From Salaquimonas pukyongi (GTDB lineage Bacteria > Pseudomonadota > Alphaproteobacteria > Rhizobiales > Rhizobiaceae), in assembly GCF_001953055.1 (NCBI RefSeq), contig NZ_CP019044.1, forward strand, positions 124,001-188,000: a DNA stretch of 64,000 bases, written 5' to 3'. Positions 36,073-47,582 of this stretch are shown here, in pieces; position 1 is the first letter of the stretch, and each line of letters starts with the position of its first letter. The notes beneath the pieces are model-generated. The model did not search any database. It was not told the origin of the DNA and saw only the letters and a program-made list of their open reading frames with translations. The position numbers were made by a program, and so were the translations under genes.

Positions 36073-37452
36073 TTAACGCCGTGTCACCACCATGTGGATG
36101 CCGCCTTCGGGCTGGGTGGTGAGTTTCTGCACCGGCCACGGGTCGTTCGCTCCTTCCGCCATGTCGAAGCGGAAACGATGGAGCAGGACGGCCAGCGCGA
36201 TGACCGCTTCCTGCAGCGCAAAGGTCGCACCAATGCAGATGCGCGGCCCCGCACCGAAGGGCAGATACTGGAACCGGTCTATGGCATCGCGGTTTTCCGG
36301 CCAGAAACGCGACGGGATGAACGCGTTCGGTTCATCCCACAAGGCGCGGTGGCGGTGCAGCGTCCAGGGCATGATCAGTACCGTAATATCCTTGGGAATG
36401 ATCACGTCGCCATAGCGGTCTTCCTCAACGGCTGCCCGGTTGATGGAAGGCGCGGGCGGATAAAGCCGCATTGCCTCTTCAAACACGGCACGGGTCCTGG
36501 GCAGCAATGCAAGCCACTCCTTCGGGTGGGGAACGGATTTGCTCCCCAGTATCAGGTCGATTTCCGCTTCCACGATTCTGCGCTCTGCCGGCGCGTTGGC
36601 GAGGCAGAAAAGCGCCCAGCCAAGTGCCCGCGCAGTGGTTTCGTGGCCTGCGCCGATAAAGGTGATGATATTGTCTTCAATTTCCTGCGGCGACAGCCCG
36701 TCCGGCCCTTCCGCACGCAGCAGCAAGGTAAGAAAGTCCTCCGGTACGCTCTCCGCTTCCCGCAGCATTTTCCCGCGCCGCTGGTCGGCGGTATCGCGCA
36801 CCAGGCGGCGGAATTTCTCCAGAACCCCGAGCCCGCGCAACCGGATCAGCCGCGGCACCCAGGAAGGCGCCTTGATCAGATCCAGCGGATCGACGCGGCC
36901 CATCGTGTTGAGCAACTGGTTCACGTCATCGGCAAAACTCTCGGTCTGTCCGGCGATTTCGCCGGAAAACAGGGTTTCCGCCAGAATCTCGAAGGTAAGC
37001 TCCGTCATGTCCTGGCTGATTTCGTGGACATCATCATCGCCCCCGTAGCGCTGGCAAAAGGTTTCACAGGTTGCAAGCATCGAGGCGGCAAACCCGTCGA
37101 TGTGCCGGGGCGTGAAGACCGGCGCCATTGCCTTGCGGGATCGCTTCCATACCTCGCCTTCCGCCGTCAGCAATCCCTCGCGCAGGATCGGCCGCAGGAT
37201 GAGCTGGCGGATCGTTGCCATGCGGTAGTTTTTTGCATTGTCGACCAGCACATGGCGGATCAGGCCTGGATCGTTGACGATCAGCGTGCGCTCATTGAGA
37301 AACCGCGTCAGAATGTGCGGCTTGGTATAGGACGGTACACCCCACAGCTCGAGCGGATTTCTGAGCACCGTTCGTATGACCTCGAACATCGACGGAATCT
37401 CCGTGCGGGGCGCAGGATGGGGCGGTATGAAAGGCTCTGTGCGGGCATCCAT
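36073..37452 (-). CDS. Cytochrome P450
   Basis: 459 residues from the ATG at 37452. The diagnostic motifs are all present: I-helix GAGHETTARALGWALF, the ExxR salt bridge in VFEEAMRLYPPAPS, and the heme-Cys loop FGAGPRICIGATFA. It is soluble, without a membrane anchor, as usual for bacterial enzymes. The substrate is unknown; long-chain fatty acid or alkane-derived compounds would fit the alkB gene nearby, but this is inference. No ferredoxin or reductase gene is adjacent. It is divergent from gyrB. Confidence 0.93.
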   Translation of the reverse strand: MDARTEPFIPPHPAPRTEIPSMFEVIRTVLRNPLELWGVPSYTKPHILTRFLNERTLIVNDPGLIRHVLVDNAKNYRMATIRQLILRPILREGLLTAEGEVWKRSRKAMAPVFTPRHIDGFAASMLATCETFCQRYGGDDDVHEISQDMTELTFEILAETLFSGEIAGQTESFADDVNQLLNTMGRVDPLDLIKAPSWVPRLIRLRGLGVLEKFRRLVRDTADQRRGKMLREAESVPEDFLTLLLRAEGPDGLSPQEIEDNIITFIGAGHETTARALGWALFCLANAPAERRIVEAEIDLILGSKSVPHPKEWLALLPRTRAVFEEAMRLYPPAPSINRAAVEEDRYGDVIIPKDITVLIMPWTLHRHRALWDEPNAFIPSRFWPENRDAIDRFQYLPFGAGPRICIGATFALQEAVIALAVLLHRFRFDMAEGANDPWPVQKLTTQPEGGIHMVVTRR

Positions 37453-37704
37453 GAGAGCATTGCCAGGGTGTTGGGCGGTTTTTCGCCAGGCATCTGATAG
37501 CGCCGTATTGTGGCGGTTTTCCACTTGCCCGGCAATGCAGGCCTGCCATGGCGCCCAGGCCCCGGCCGCGGCCGAAAAAGAAGGCTCGCCGATTTGGTTT
37601 TTTGGGCCAAAGAGCCTATATTTTATCGAGGGAAAATGCCGCGATTCGAAGTGCTGCGTCAGACGGCACAAAGGGCGGCAAAATAGGCGGCAAAACCTGG
37701 ATAA

Positions 37705-40167
<2,463 letters not shown>

Positions 40168-40421
40168 CGGAAAACCGGCGCAACTTGACAACGCCGGTGA
40201 TGCGACCTATCTGCGCACCGGGTTTCGGACACCCGCCGTCCGCAGGGCCGCCACGCCGGTCCTTGGTGAAGTTCCGTTGATATTTCGTTCTGGCAACCTG
40301 CCGTCCAGTACATGTGGCAGGCTGCAACGCGGGCACCAGCCGGGGCGTCCAGCCCTCAAGCCGCATGTCTGGCAGCGCTTCACCGCATATTTGCGGTGGG
40401 CGGCAACGCATGGGTGTTCAG

Positions 40422-40850
40422 ATGAAACATACGATTGAAAACCTTAAAGATCAGGCCCGCCGCCTGCGCAATGCGATGGCGCAATCCGGTGAAACCGTCA
40501 GCCATTCGCAATCCCTTGAGCTCGTTGCGCGCCAGCACGGCTTCCGTGACTGGAACACCGCGCATGCAGCCTGCGGCAACCGGCAGGCGGGGCCGCCGGT
40601 TCATGTCGGGCAGATCGTCGGAGGCAGCTATCTCGGGCAGCCGTTTACGGCCGAGGTCATTGGGATAAACGCACAGGCCGCTCATGGCCGCTATCGCGTT
40701 GAGCTCGACCTTGCCGAGCCGGTGGATGTTGTGACGTTTGACAGTTTTTCAAATTTCCGCCGCCGCGTACAGGCAACCATCAACCGAAATGGTTCGACTA
40801 CCGAAAAGACTTCGAACGGCAAGCCGCAGCTTGCTCTCGATCTTTGCTGA
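40422..40850 (+). CDS. Glyoxalase_8-type domain protein of unknown function
   Basis: 142 residues from the ATG at 40422 (an ATG at 40410 is possible). The N-terminal 50 residues (LKDQARRLRNAMA, ELVARQHGFRDWNTAHA) match a short domain annotated in databases as a glyoxalase-related N-terminal module in proteobacteria. The remainder is a small beta-rich stretch (VGGSYLGQPFTAEVIGIN). No catalytic residues are evident. It converges with panE across a strong hairpin. Confidence 0.65.
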   Translation: MKHTIENLKDQARRLRNAMAQSGETVSHSQSLELVARQHGFRDWNTAHAACGNRQAGPPVHVGQIVGGSYLGQPFTAEVIGINAQAAHGRYRVELDLAEPVDVVTFDSFSNFRRRVQATINRNGSTTEKTSNGKPQLALDLC

Positions 40851-40863
40851 CTTTGGTGTACCC

Positions 40864-40892
40864 GTGTGAGGGCGGTTATTCCGTCCTCACAC
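40864..40892. terminator. Bidirectional terminator between convergent genes
   Basis: A 12-base-pair stem, GTGTGAGG (40864-40871) with CCTCACAC (40885-40892) extended by GCGG/CCGT, has the loop TTATT. It separates the Glyoxalase_8-type gene from panE and overlaps the panE stop. No strong T tract is present. Confidence 0.6.
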
Positions 40893-41897
40893 CTGCGGGG
40901 TAATGGCATCCAGCAGTTCCTGCCCGCTCATCTGCGGTGACTTGCCGTTTGCAAAGGCTAGCCTGACCAGCTGTGTGATCTTCTCATTGGCGGGCGTGGC
41001 GATTTTCAGCTTGTCGCCTTCCTCGGCAATGCGTCCGTTGAGATAATCGATCTCCGGCTCACGGCCCTTTTGCAAGTCCTCCCACATTGAGGAACGCGCA
41101 TTGTCGTCCATCTTCATCATGCTGCCGGCAACCAGTTTGAATACCGGGTCGGGCAGGTTGAGGATGGAAGGAATGTATTTCGGGCTGACCTTGCCGATTT
41201 TTGCCGGTTCGATGTCTTTTGCCCGCATCACCGCCAGCGCCTCTTCCACGCAGGCCGCCAGGACCTTGCGGTAGTTGCGCCGCTCCAGCTGCTGTTTCAG
41301 CGGCAGGTCGGAAAGCACGTTGATGGCGTTGTTGAGGTTGAGGCACAATTTGCCCCAAAGCACCGCCTTCATGTCCGAGGCGATGGTGGTCGGGATATGG
41401 CTTTGCTTCAAAAGCCGTGCCAGCTGGTGCGAGGCAGGATGCTTGCCCAGCACAAGGCCTGCATCGGTGGCACGGTGAAAGCGCGCCTTTTCCATCCACA
41501 GCGCGTTGAAGGCAACCATGCCGGCAACCACCGGATAGCCCTTCAGTACCTCACGCAGAACATCCGTATTGCCGACACCGTTCTGCAGGCTGTAGATCAC
41601 GGTTTCCTTGTTCGCATGCCGGGCAATTTCCTCTGCCGCATGGCGCGTATCGGTGCATTTGACCGTCAGCAGAATGACATCGCAATCTGCCACCGCTCCA
41701 GGATCGAGAGAATAGGGCACCTTGTCTGCCGCAATGGTCTCATGGCGCCCGTCAAGGTCGGATACGGTGAGCCCGTGCGCGGCAATTTCACTGCCCACCT
41801 GCTCGCGCCCGATCAGCACGACATTATTGCCGCGTACCAGCAGCGAGCCGCCGATCAGGCAACCGATCGATCCCGCCCCGAATACAGCTATGCGCAT
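40887..41897 (-). CDS. 2-dehydropantoate 2-reductase family protein
   Basis: 336 residues. The NADP-binding FGAGSIGCLIGGSLL is at the N-terminus, the family signature VILLTVKCTDT follows, and NGVGNTDVLRE and the catalytic Lys region KAVLWGKLCLNLNNAINVLS are present, with a C-terminal helical domain (SSMWEDLQKGREPEIDYLNG). PanE reduces ketopantoate to pantoate for coenzyme A synthesis. The family also includes paralogues with other ketoacid substrates, so the specific role is likely but not certain. Confidence 0.88.
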   Translation of the reverse strand: MRIAVFGAGSIGCLIGGSLLVRGNNVVLIGREQVGSEIAAHGLTVSDLDGRHETIAADKVPYSLDPGAVADCDVILLTVKCTDTRHAAEEIARHANKETVIYSLQNGVGNTDVLREVLKGYPVVAGMVAFNALWMEKARFHRATDAGLVLGKHPASHQLARLLKQSHIPTTIASDMKAVLWGKLCLNLNNAINVLSDLPLKQQLERRNYRKVLAACVEEALAVMRAKDIEPAKIGKVSPKYIPSILNLPDPVFKLVAGSMMKMDDNARSSMWEDLQKGREPEIDYLNGRIAEEGDKLKIATPANEKITQLVRLAFANGKSPQMSGQELLDAITPQV

Positions 41898-41999
41898 GCC
41901 ATGCCTCCTCTGCCGCTCGCAGGGTTGTTACCAATCGTCGCTTCCGCCTGGGGGCCAAGTGTTGCACAATTCCCTGATGCCACAAACCGGATTCAGCCC

Positions 42000-42389
42000 A
42001 TGACTGCGCACATCCACATCCTGCTTTTTGCACCGCTTGCTGCATTGCTCGCTTTGACGCTGCCTGCTTTCGCCCAGCAAGAACAGCGCGCCGGCGAAAG
42101 GCGCATTTATGAGCTTCTGGTCGATGCGAAGGCCGTGGGCGAGGATTTCGAGCAGACCTTCGGCGATCCGCGCGGCCATGAGTCGGCGCCGACCAGCTAT
42201 TGGCAGGGCAATCAGGGCAGTTTTGGCCGTTGGAAAGTGGCGAACGGCCAGTATTGCTCCCAGTGGCCGCCCAATGAAGCCTGGTCCTGCTATGATGTGT
42301 TCTGGTCAGCCGAAGGCGGGCAGACAACCATTGTCTGGGTTTCCTCGGGCGGCGAACGCTACGTGGCGAAGGTAAAACCAAAAGAATAG
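42000..42389 (+). CDS. Small secreted protein, possibly DUF995-like
   Basis: 129 residues from the ATG at 42000. A signal peptide (ILLFAPLAALLALTLPAFA) precedes a mature part of about 105 residues with two cysteines (NGQYCSQW and AWSCYDVFW) and many Trp/Gly/Tyr. The pattern GSFGRWKVANGQYCSQWP and the ending GGERYVAKVKPK resemble small periplasmic DUF995-like proteins, but the match is by eye. It is divergent from panE. Confidence 0.6.
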   Translation: MTAHIHILLFAPLAALLALTLPAFAQQEQRAGERRIYELLVDAKAVGEDFEQTFGDPRGHESAPTSYWQGNQGSFGRWKVANGQYCSQWPPNEAWSCYDVFWSAEGGQTTIVWVSSGGERYVAKVKPKE

Positions 42390-42510
42390 CATGTTCCGGA
42401 AATGCACTTAAAAATTGAGTATCTTCTGGCCGTTTACTTTCGGTTAACCACTTCCCCCCTACTGTTACGGTAACAATTGCCACAGATGTCACAACAAGCG
42501 GCAACACACG

Positions 42511-42861
42511 ATGATCCAGCCTGCGCTGAAGTTCGAGACCAGAAACCTGGCCGAGAGAAAAACGCCTGCGAACGCGTTCGATGGTTCGGAACAACGCAGA
42601 TCCAGGCGCGACCCGGCCAATGATCTGAGCGAAATCATCCTTGATGGCCGCAAATTCGGCGTCGCCTGCCTGATCCATGACATATCCGAAGGTGGCGCCC
42701 GCCTTGAAGTTTCCTGTGGCGAACTGCCAAAACGCTTCGTACTGGCCAACTACACCCGGCGCACCAAGACGTTGTGCCGCCTGGTCTGGCGCAAGAACCA
42801 GATCATCGGGGTCAACTTCCTGACCAAGCCGCGGCCCTTTTCCATCGACGAGCGTCTGTAG
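42511..42861 (+). CDS. PilZ domain protein
   Basis: 116 residues. The c-di-GMP-binding pattern is present: RRSRRDPANDL supplies the Arg-x-x-x-Arg, and LIHDISEGGARLEVSC carries the D/N-x-S-x-x-G motif, followed by YTRRTKTLCRLVWRKNQIIGVNF strands. It is a minimal PilZ protein that could respond to cyclic di-GMP. A palindrome TGTTAC-G-GTAACA (42463-42475) lies 36 bases upstream. Confidence 0.85.
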   Translation: MIQPALKFETRNLAERKTPANAFDGSEQRRSRRDPANDLSEIILDGRKFGVACLIHDISEGGARLEVSCGELPKRFVLANYTRRTKTLCRLVWRKNQIIGVNFLTKPRPFSIDERL

Positions 42862-43006
42862 CATCCTGCAGAATTCGCATCGGCCCGAGATGTGGCCATG
42901 GCGCATTTGGCGCAGCTTTGGCGCTTTTGGCTACTGGCCTTTGCGCGTTACCGTCCTAACCTGAACAGTCAGACGAACCAACAGGTCCTGCAGGGGAGGC
43001 TAGGCG

Positions 43007-44350
43007 ATGGATGCTCCTGAAGCCGTCAGCGGTTACCAGATTTCAAACCGCAAGATCGATCCGTCGCGGCGCATGCCCGTAAAACCGGATGGATCGCCGG
43101 ATGACAATGACCGGGTTGAAATCGGCCCGACCGCATTGGCTTTCGAGGAATGGGCAGCAGCCGGCCTTGAGCCCCCCAATCTGGCAGCAATGCGCCGCTT
43201 CCGCCTTGACCGCCTGGTAGCGGAAATCAACAAGCGCGATTATGCGGGCCTGTTGATGATGGATCCGCTCAACATCCGCTATGCCACCGACAGCACCAAT
43301 ATGCAGCTTTGGAACGCTCACAATCCGTTCCGCGCCTGTCTGGTATTGGCGGACGGCTACATGGTGCTTTGGGATTACAAGAATTCGCCGTTTCTGGCCG
43401 ATTTCAATCCGCTTGTACGCGAGGTACGCGGCGGCGCGTCCATGTTCTATTTCGGCACCGGCGACAAAACCGACAGTGCGGCAGACAGCTTCACCGGCGA
43501 AATACAGTCCCTGATGCGCGACCATGCGGGCGAAAACCGGCGTCTTGCCGTGGACAAGATCATGGTTGCGGGCCTCAAGGCGCTGGAACAGCGTGGCATT
43601 GAGGTGATGGAGGGCGAAGAGGTCACCGAAAAAGCCCGGGTGATCAAGGGCGAAGAGGAAATCAAGGCGATGCGCTGTTCGGTCCATGCCTGCGAACAGG
43701 CAGTCGCGGCAATGGAGAGGGCTGCCGCTCCCGGCATGACGGAAGACGATGTCTGGGCGGTTCTGCACGCCGAAAACATCAAGCGGGGCGGGGAGTGGAT
43801 CGAGACCCGGCTTCTGGCATCAGGCCCGCGCACTTATCCCTGGTTTCAGGAATGTGGTCCGCGGGTGATCCAGAACAATGAAATCCTGGCTTTCGATACG
43901 GATCTGATCGGCACCTATGGCCTTTGTGTCGACATTTCCAGAACCTGGTTTCTGGGCGATGGCGAACCGACTGATCTGATGAAGAAATACTATCAGATCG
44001 GCTATCAGCACATCATGGAAAACATGGCATTGCTGAAGCCCGGCGTGCGGTTTGACGACCTCGTCTTCAAGGGCCACCAGCTTCCCGACTATCTGGTTGA
44101 AGGCCAGTATGGCTGCCGCATGCATGGCGTGGGCCTTTGCGACGAGTGGCCGTTGATCGCCTATCCGCAAAACCATGTGCCCGGCGCCTTTGACTACGAG
44201 CTCGAGGCCGGAATGATGTTATGCGTGGAAGCCCTGATCGGGTCGGAAGATGCCGGTTTTTCGATCAAGCTGGAAGATCAGGTGCTGGTCACCGAGGACG
44301 GGTTTGAAAATCTGACCAGTTATCCTTATGACCGGAAATTCCTGAGTTAG
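43007..44350 (+). CDS. dddP: Dimethylsulfoniopropionate lyase DddP (M24 metallopeptidase fold)
   Basis: 447 residues. The sequence follows the DddP group closely (IRYATDSTNMQLWNAHNPFR, ENIKRGGEWIETRLLASGPR). The metal ligands known from crystal structures of DddP fall in place with an offset of two residues: Asp297 and Asp299 in AFDTDLIG, Asp309 in CVDISRTW, His373 in RMHGVGLC, Glu408 in CVEALIG and Glu423 in KLEDQVL. The proposed catalytic base is Asp379 in LCDEWPL. DddP cleaves DMSP to dimethyl sulfide and acrylate. GGAGG precedes the ATG. No DMSP transporter or acrylate genes are next to it. Confidence 0.93.
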   Translation: MDAPEAVSGYQISNRKIDPSRRMPVKPDGSPDDNDRVEIGPTALAFEEWAAAGLEPPNLAAMRRFRLDRLVAEINKRDYAGLLMMDPLNIRYATDSTNMQLWNAHNPFRACLVLADGYMVLWDYKNSPFLADFNPLVREVRGGASMFYFGTGDKTDSAADSFTGEIQSLMRDHAGENRRLAVDKIMVAGLKALEQRGIEVMEGEEVTEKARVIKGEEEIKAMRCSVHACEQAVAAMERAAAPGMTEDDVWAVLHAENIKRGGEWIETRLLASGPRTYPWFQECGPRVIQNNEILAFDTDLIGTYGLCVDISRTWFLGDGEPTDLMKKYYQIGYQHIMENMALLKPGVRFDDLVFKGHQLPDYLVEGQYGCRMHGVGLCDEWPLIAYPQNHVPGAFDYELEAGMMLCVEALIGSEDAGFSIKLEDQVLVTEDGFENLTSYPYDRKFLS

Positions 44351-44551
44351 GATTTTACCACCCGTTTTTGCTCAATGCTTCTGACAAACGGAATCAGACT
44401 GCCTCCCGCGTTCATTTTGCGTTCAGATACAGGCCGTATTTTTGCCCTTCTTGGGTGGCAGTTTCCGCGCCATTGGGTGTACCCTGCACCTGCATCATTA
44501 AGGCATGGAGTTCGACCATGCCGCATAACCAATCGATACCGGGGCTGTTTC

Positions 44552-45220
44552 ATGAAAAAAGCTGTAATTCTGGCGAGCGCGATGGCGCTCCTCACCGCCT
44601 GCCAAACGCCAACCGATCCGCTGACCGGCCAGCCGCAGCGCAACAACACCGCCGGAGGCGCGGCGCTCGGCGCTGTTGCAGGCGCGGTAACCGGCCTGCT
44701 GATTGCCAAGGACAAAAAGGGCGATGATCAGCGCAAGGCTGCCCTGATCGGCGCAGGTGTTGGCGCGCTCGTGGGCGGCGGCATCGGCAACTACATGGAC
44801 CGCCAGGAGCAGGAACTGCGCCAGCAGCTGCTCAATTCAGGTGTCAGCGTCACCCGCGCCGGCGACCAGATTATTCTGAATCTGCCGGGCAACGTCACGT
44901 TTGCCTCCGACAGTGCCGATCTCAACCCGAACTTCATCGGTGTGCTGGATTCGGTCGCCATCGTGCTGAACAAGTACCCGCAAACCCTGCTCGATATCGA
45001 TGGTCATACGGACAATACCGGCAGCGCCGAATACAACCAGCAGCTTTCCGAGCGCCGCGCTGTTTCGGTGGGAACTTACATCTCCCAGCGTGGCATCGAT
45101 CCGCGCCGCCTGCTGATTGTCGGCTTTGGCGAAACACGGCCAATTGCCGACAACTCGACCGATTTCGGCCGCCAGCAGAACCGCCGCGTCGAGATTCGCA
45201 TTTCGCCGTTGCGCCAGTAA
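44552..45220 (+). CDS. OmpA family lipoprotein
   Basis: 222 residues. The lipobox is LLTAC with Cys at about residue 17. Two Gly-rich hydrophobic segments (GGAALGAVAGAVTGLLIA and AALIGAGVGALVGGGIGNYM) lie between 35 and 85, then the OmpA-type peptidoglycan-binding domain (about 105-218) has the signatures FASDSADLNP, IDGHTDNTGSAEYNQQLSERRA and GFGETRPIADN, with NRRVEIRI at the end. It should tether the outer membrane to murein. It converges with alkB, with a repeat-element remnant between them. Confidence 0.9.
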   Translation: MKKAVILASAMALLTACQTPTDPLTGQPQRNNTAGGAALGAVAGAVTGLLIAKDKKGDDQRKAALIGAGVGALVGGGIGNYMDRQEQELRQQLLNSGVSVTRAGDQIILNLPGNVTFASDSADLNPNFIGVLDSVAIVLNKYPQTLLDIDGHTDNTGSAEYNQQLSERRAVSVGTYISQRGIDPRRLLIVGFGETRPIADNSTDFGRQQNRRVEIRISPLRQ

Positions 45221-45257
45221 CTGCTGCAGCAGCGTTCACAGCGTTTTGTTTGTTGGA

Positions 45258-45290
45258 AAAACTGCTTCCAGCTAATCAGGACACGCTCTG
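45258..45290 (-). repeat. Terminal remnant of the CTAG-targeted inverted-repeat element
   Basis: About 33 bases match the left terminus of the element at 58296-58487 (AAACTGCTTCCAGC and AGGACACGCTCT). Here the outermost TAG of the other copies is CAG on the minus strand, so alkB reads through it and stops four codons later inside the remnant. Confidence 0.65.
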
Positions 45291-46430
45291 GGTTGAACAG
45301 CCGGGGACGTGATTGGTCCTGGAAATATCTCCGCCGGCCCAGGAAAGCACTTTCGGGTCCATGACCTGAAACCACAGCGGCGGAATGGCCGCCAGCACAT
45401 AGCTTCCCGGATAACCGCTGGGCAGGCGCGGCAGTTCATCAAAGTTTCTCAGGGTCTGATAGGGGCGCAGCGGATTGGCGTGATGATCGGAATGGCGCTG
45501 CAGGTGAAACAGCATCAGGTTTGATACGATGTGGTTCGTGTTCCAGGAATGGCGCGGTTCACAAGGCGCATACCGCCCATTCGGCAGTTTCTCCCGCAAC
45601 AATCCGTAATGCTCCACATAATTGGCAAACGTCAGTTGCAGCCATCCGACGAGATGGTGAAGGAGCAACAGGGGAAGAACCGCAACCCCCAGCCACGCGA
45701 TAAGCCCCCCGGCGATTACCGCGGTAATGGCGCCGGCCTGCAGAATATCGTTGCGCCAATGCAAGAAAGGCAGCCCCTTGCGCGCCAGCCGCTCACGTTC
45801 CAGGGCAACGGCACGTCGGGCCGCTCCCGGTATCTCACGCAGGGCAAAGCGGTAGACACTTTCGCCCATTCGGGCTGAAGCCGGGTCTTCCGGCGTTGCC
45901 ACTTTCACGTGATGGCCCCGATTGTGTTCGATGGGAAAATGGCCGTATCCGGTCAGTGCCAGAATGGCCTTGGCGCCCCACTGGTCTGCCCGGCTGGGCT
46001 TGTGTCCCAGTTCATGGCCGACGGTGATTCCCGCTCCCGAGGCAGCGCCCGTGCCCAATACCAGCGCCACCATGGCCCACCATGGCGTTGCTTCCTGCAT
46101 GGCCGCATACATGGCCGCAAGAAACCCCGCATAGAAGACCGGGATTGATGCAAACAGCAGCATTCGATAATAGGGATCAGCGGCAAGCGCCTCGACCACC
46201 GCTTCCGGCGGATTGTCGTTGTCTTCGCCGAACCAGGCATCGAGCAGCGGAACGGTCATGAAATAGAAAACAAGCGGAAACAGTGCCCACAGCGGGTTCC
46301 CCGCCCAGACCATGGCAATGGCGCCGACAAGCGGCACTGACGGCGACAATACCGAGAGTATCCAGAGCCACCGCTTGGTGTCCTGGTATTCGACGGTTTC
46401 GCCATTTTCAGATCGTGCGATAAAGATCAT
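45276..46430 (-). CDS. alkB: Alkane 1-monooxygenase (AlkB-type, membrane di-iron)
   Basis: 384 residues, about six membrane helices. The histidine boxes of the AlkB family are all present: HELGHK, EHNRGHH, and LQRHSDHHANP, with NYVEHYGL between. AlkB hydroxylates medium-chain n-alkanes at the terminal carbon, using electrons from rubredoxin; no rubredoxin gene is adjacent. The last codons are derived from the repeat-element remnant at its end, so the C-terminus STQSVS is probably acquired. A plain fatty acid desaturase is the alternative, but the box spacing favours AlkB. Confidence 0.9.
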   Translation of the reverse strand: MIFIARSENGETVEYQDTKRWLWILSVLSPSVPLVGAIAMVWAGNPLWALFPLVFYFMTVPLLDAWFGEDNDNPPEAVVEALAADPYYRMLLFASIPVFYAGFLAAMYAAMQEATPWWAMVALVLGTGAASGAGITVGHELGHKPSRADQWGAKAILALTGYGHFPIEHNRGHHVKVATPEDPASARMGESVYRFALREIPGAARRAVALERERLARKGLPFLHWRNDILQAGAITAVIAGGLIAWLGVAVLPLLLLHHLVGWLQLTFANYVEHYGLLREKLPNGRYAPCEPRHSWNTNHIVSNLMLFHLQRHSDHHANPLRPYQTLRNFDELPRLPSGYPGSYVLAAIPPLWFQVMDPKVLSWAGGDISRTNHVPGCSTQSVS

Positions 46431-46531
46431 CTGGGGAGGCTATCATTGCCCCCGGCACCTGCCAACGCCCGTCTTTACGTGGAGCAGGTGCTTGGCGCGG
46501 TAAATTGGTTAAAGGTGTAAGGGCGCAGTTC

Positions 46532-46975
46532 TCAGCGCTGAACGAGCTGGTAATCTTCGGCCCGCTCAAGCCCTGCAATGGCGTTGGAAGACAGGGAAAC
46601 GGCCACTTCCGACTCGGTCAGGCTGGTGTTCTTCGCGTCAATGTAGACGGCATAGTTCTGGTCGCTCAGGCCGACAAGCAACTCCTCCACATCACCATTT
46701 TCATCAAGATAGGCATCCTCGACAAAACCAACCAACTCGCCTTCGGCAGAGTGGACCGGCATGCCGAGCCAGGCATCATTGAGCTCATGTTCCTCTTCGA
46801 AATCCTCGAACTGTTCGAAGCGATTGTCGAGGGGCGCGCTTTGTGGAGCGTAGGCAAGCGCAATCGGCTTGTCGAACAGGGCGTACTCGCTGGCTGCCGC
46901 CGTTTCCGCCGCCGAAAATGCCCCGGCGGTCATGGTCGATGCGATTACAATGGCTGCTGCAAGTTTGTTGTTCAT
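46532..46975 (-). CDS. PRC-barrel domain protein with signal peptide
   Basis: 147 residues from the ATG at 46975 (the upstream extension is not convincing). A signal-like N-terminus (LAAAIVIASTMTAGAFSAA) leads to an acidic linker (EQFEDFEEEHELND). A PRC-barrel core of about 60 residues follows: WLGMPVHSAEGELVGFVEDAYLDENGDVEELLVGL. Such domains occur in photosystem subunits and RNA-binding proteins; an exported stand-alone copy has unknown function. Confidence 0.7.
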   Translation of the reverse strand: MNNKLAAAIVIASTMTAGAFSAAETAAASEYALFDKPIALAYAPQSAPLDNRFEQFEDFEEEHELNDAWLGMPVHSAEGELVGFVEDAYLDENGDVEELLVGLSDQNYAVYIDAKNTSLTESEVAVSLSSNAIAGLERAEDYQLVQR

Positions 46976-47260
46976 CGGTTTAAAAGGCGTTTGCCTTCTC
47001 CTGTTTGCCTCTTTGAAACGTTCTCGCGGTGCGGAAAGTTCCCTTTTCATGTGACAAACATGCCGGTTTTGATGGCCGCAGGCTGTGCGATTCCGCACAG
47101 GGGAGAAAATAACGAATTAAAACAATTGGATAATTGGGAGTGGCGGAGACCTTGGGAGAAAGCTCGAACCCGGAGGGTTCGCAAGGCGAAGAGCCGCCCG
47201 AGCGTATGCGAGGCCCCGCCTGGAGCGACGCCCGCAGGGCGACAGCGCGAAGTCAGAAAA

Positions 47261-47350
47261 TGGCGGAGAGACAGGGATTCGAACCCTGGAGACGGTTGCC
47301 CGCCTACACGCGTTCCAGGCGTGCGCCTTCGACCACTCGGCCACCTCTCC
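47261..47350 (-). tRNA. tRNA-Ser (GGA anticodon)
   Basis: A 90-base class II tRNA on the minus strand with encoded CCA. The acceptor stem starts GGAGAGG and pairs with the 3' CTCTCC, the D arm is GGCCGAGTGGTCGAAGGC, the anticodon arm is CGCCTGGAACGCG with anticodon GGA, there is a variable arm, and the T arm is GGTTCGAATCC. Its 5' half is repeated twice more upstream as part of a 117-base tandem array. Confidence 0.95.
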
Positions 47351-47582
47351 GTTGTGTTTTTTGACCCGGTTTTCTCCGGGGGTCGAAGAAAAGCGCACGC
47401 CTTTCCTTATCTGAATCGGCCCGGCTTGCCGGGCCGTGGGCGCCTTCGACCACTCGGCCACCTCTCCGTTGTGTTTTTTGACCCGGTTTTCTCCGGGGGT
47501 CGAAGAAAAGCGCACGCCTTTCCTTATCTGAATCGGCCCGGCTTGCCGGACCGTGGGCGCCTTCGACCACTCGGCCACCTCT
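47323..47582 (-). repeat. 117-base tandem repeats carrying the tRNA-Ser 5' half
   Basis: Two nearly identical units (47323-47439 and 47440-47556, one difference seen) and a partial third (47557-47582) each contain the 5' half of the tRNA-Ser gene. In the two full units this is followed by a spacer with the hairpin-prone segment GACCCGG...CCGGGGGTC. Only the innermost copy continues into a full tRNA. The outermost copy diverges at the 5' end of the acceptor stem. Confidence 0.9.
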
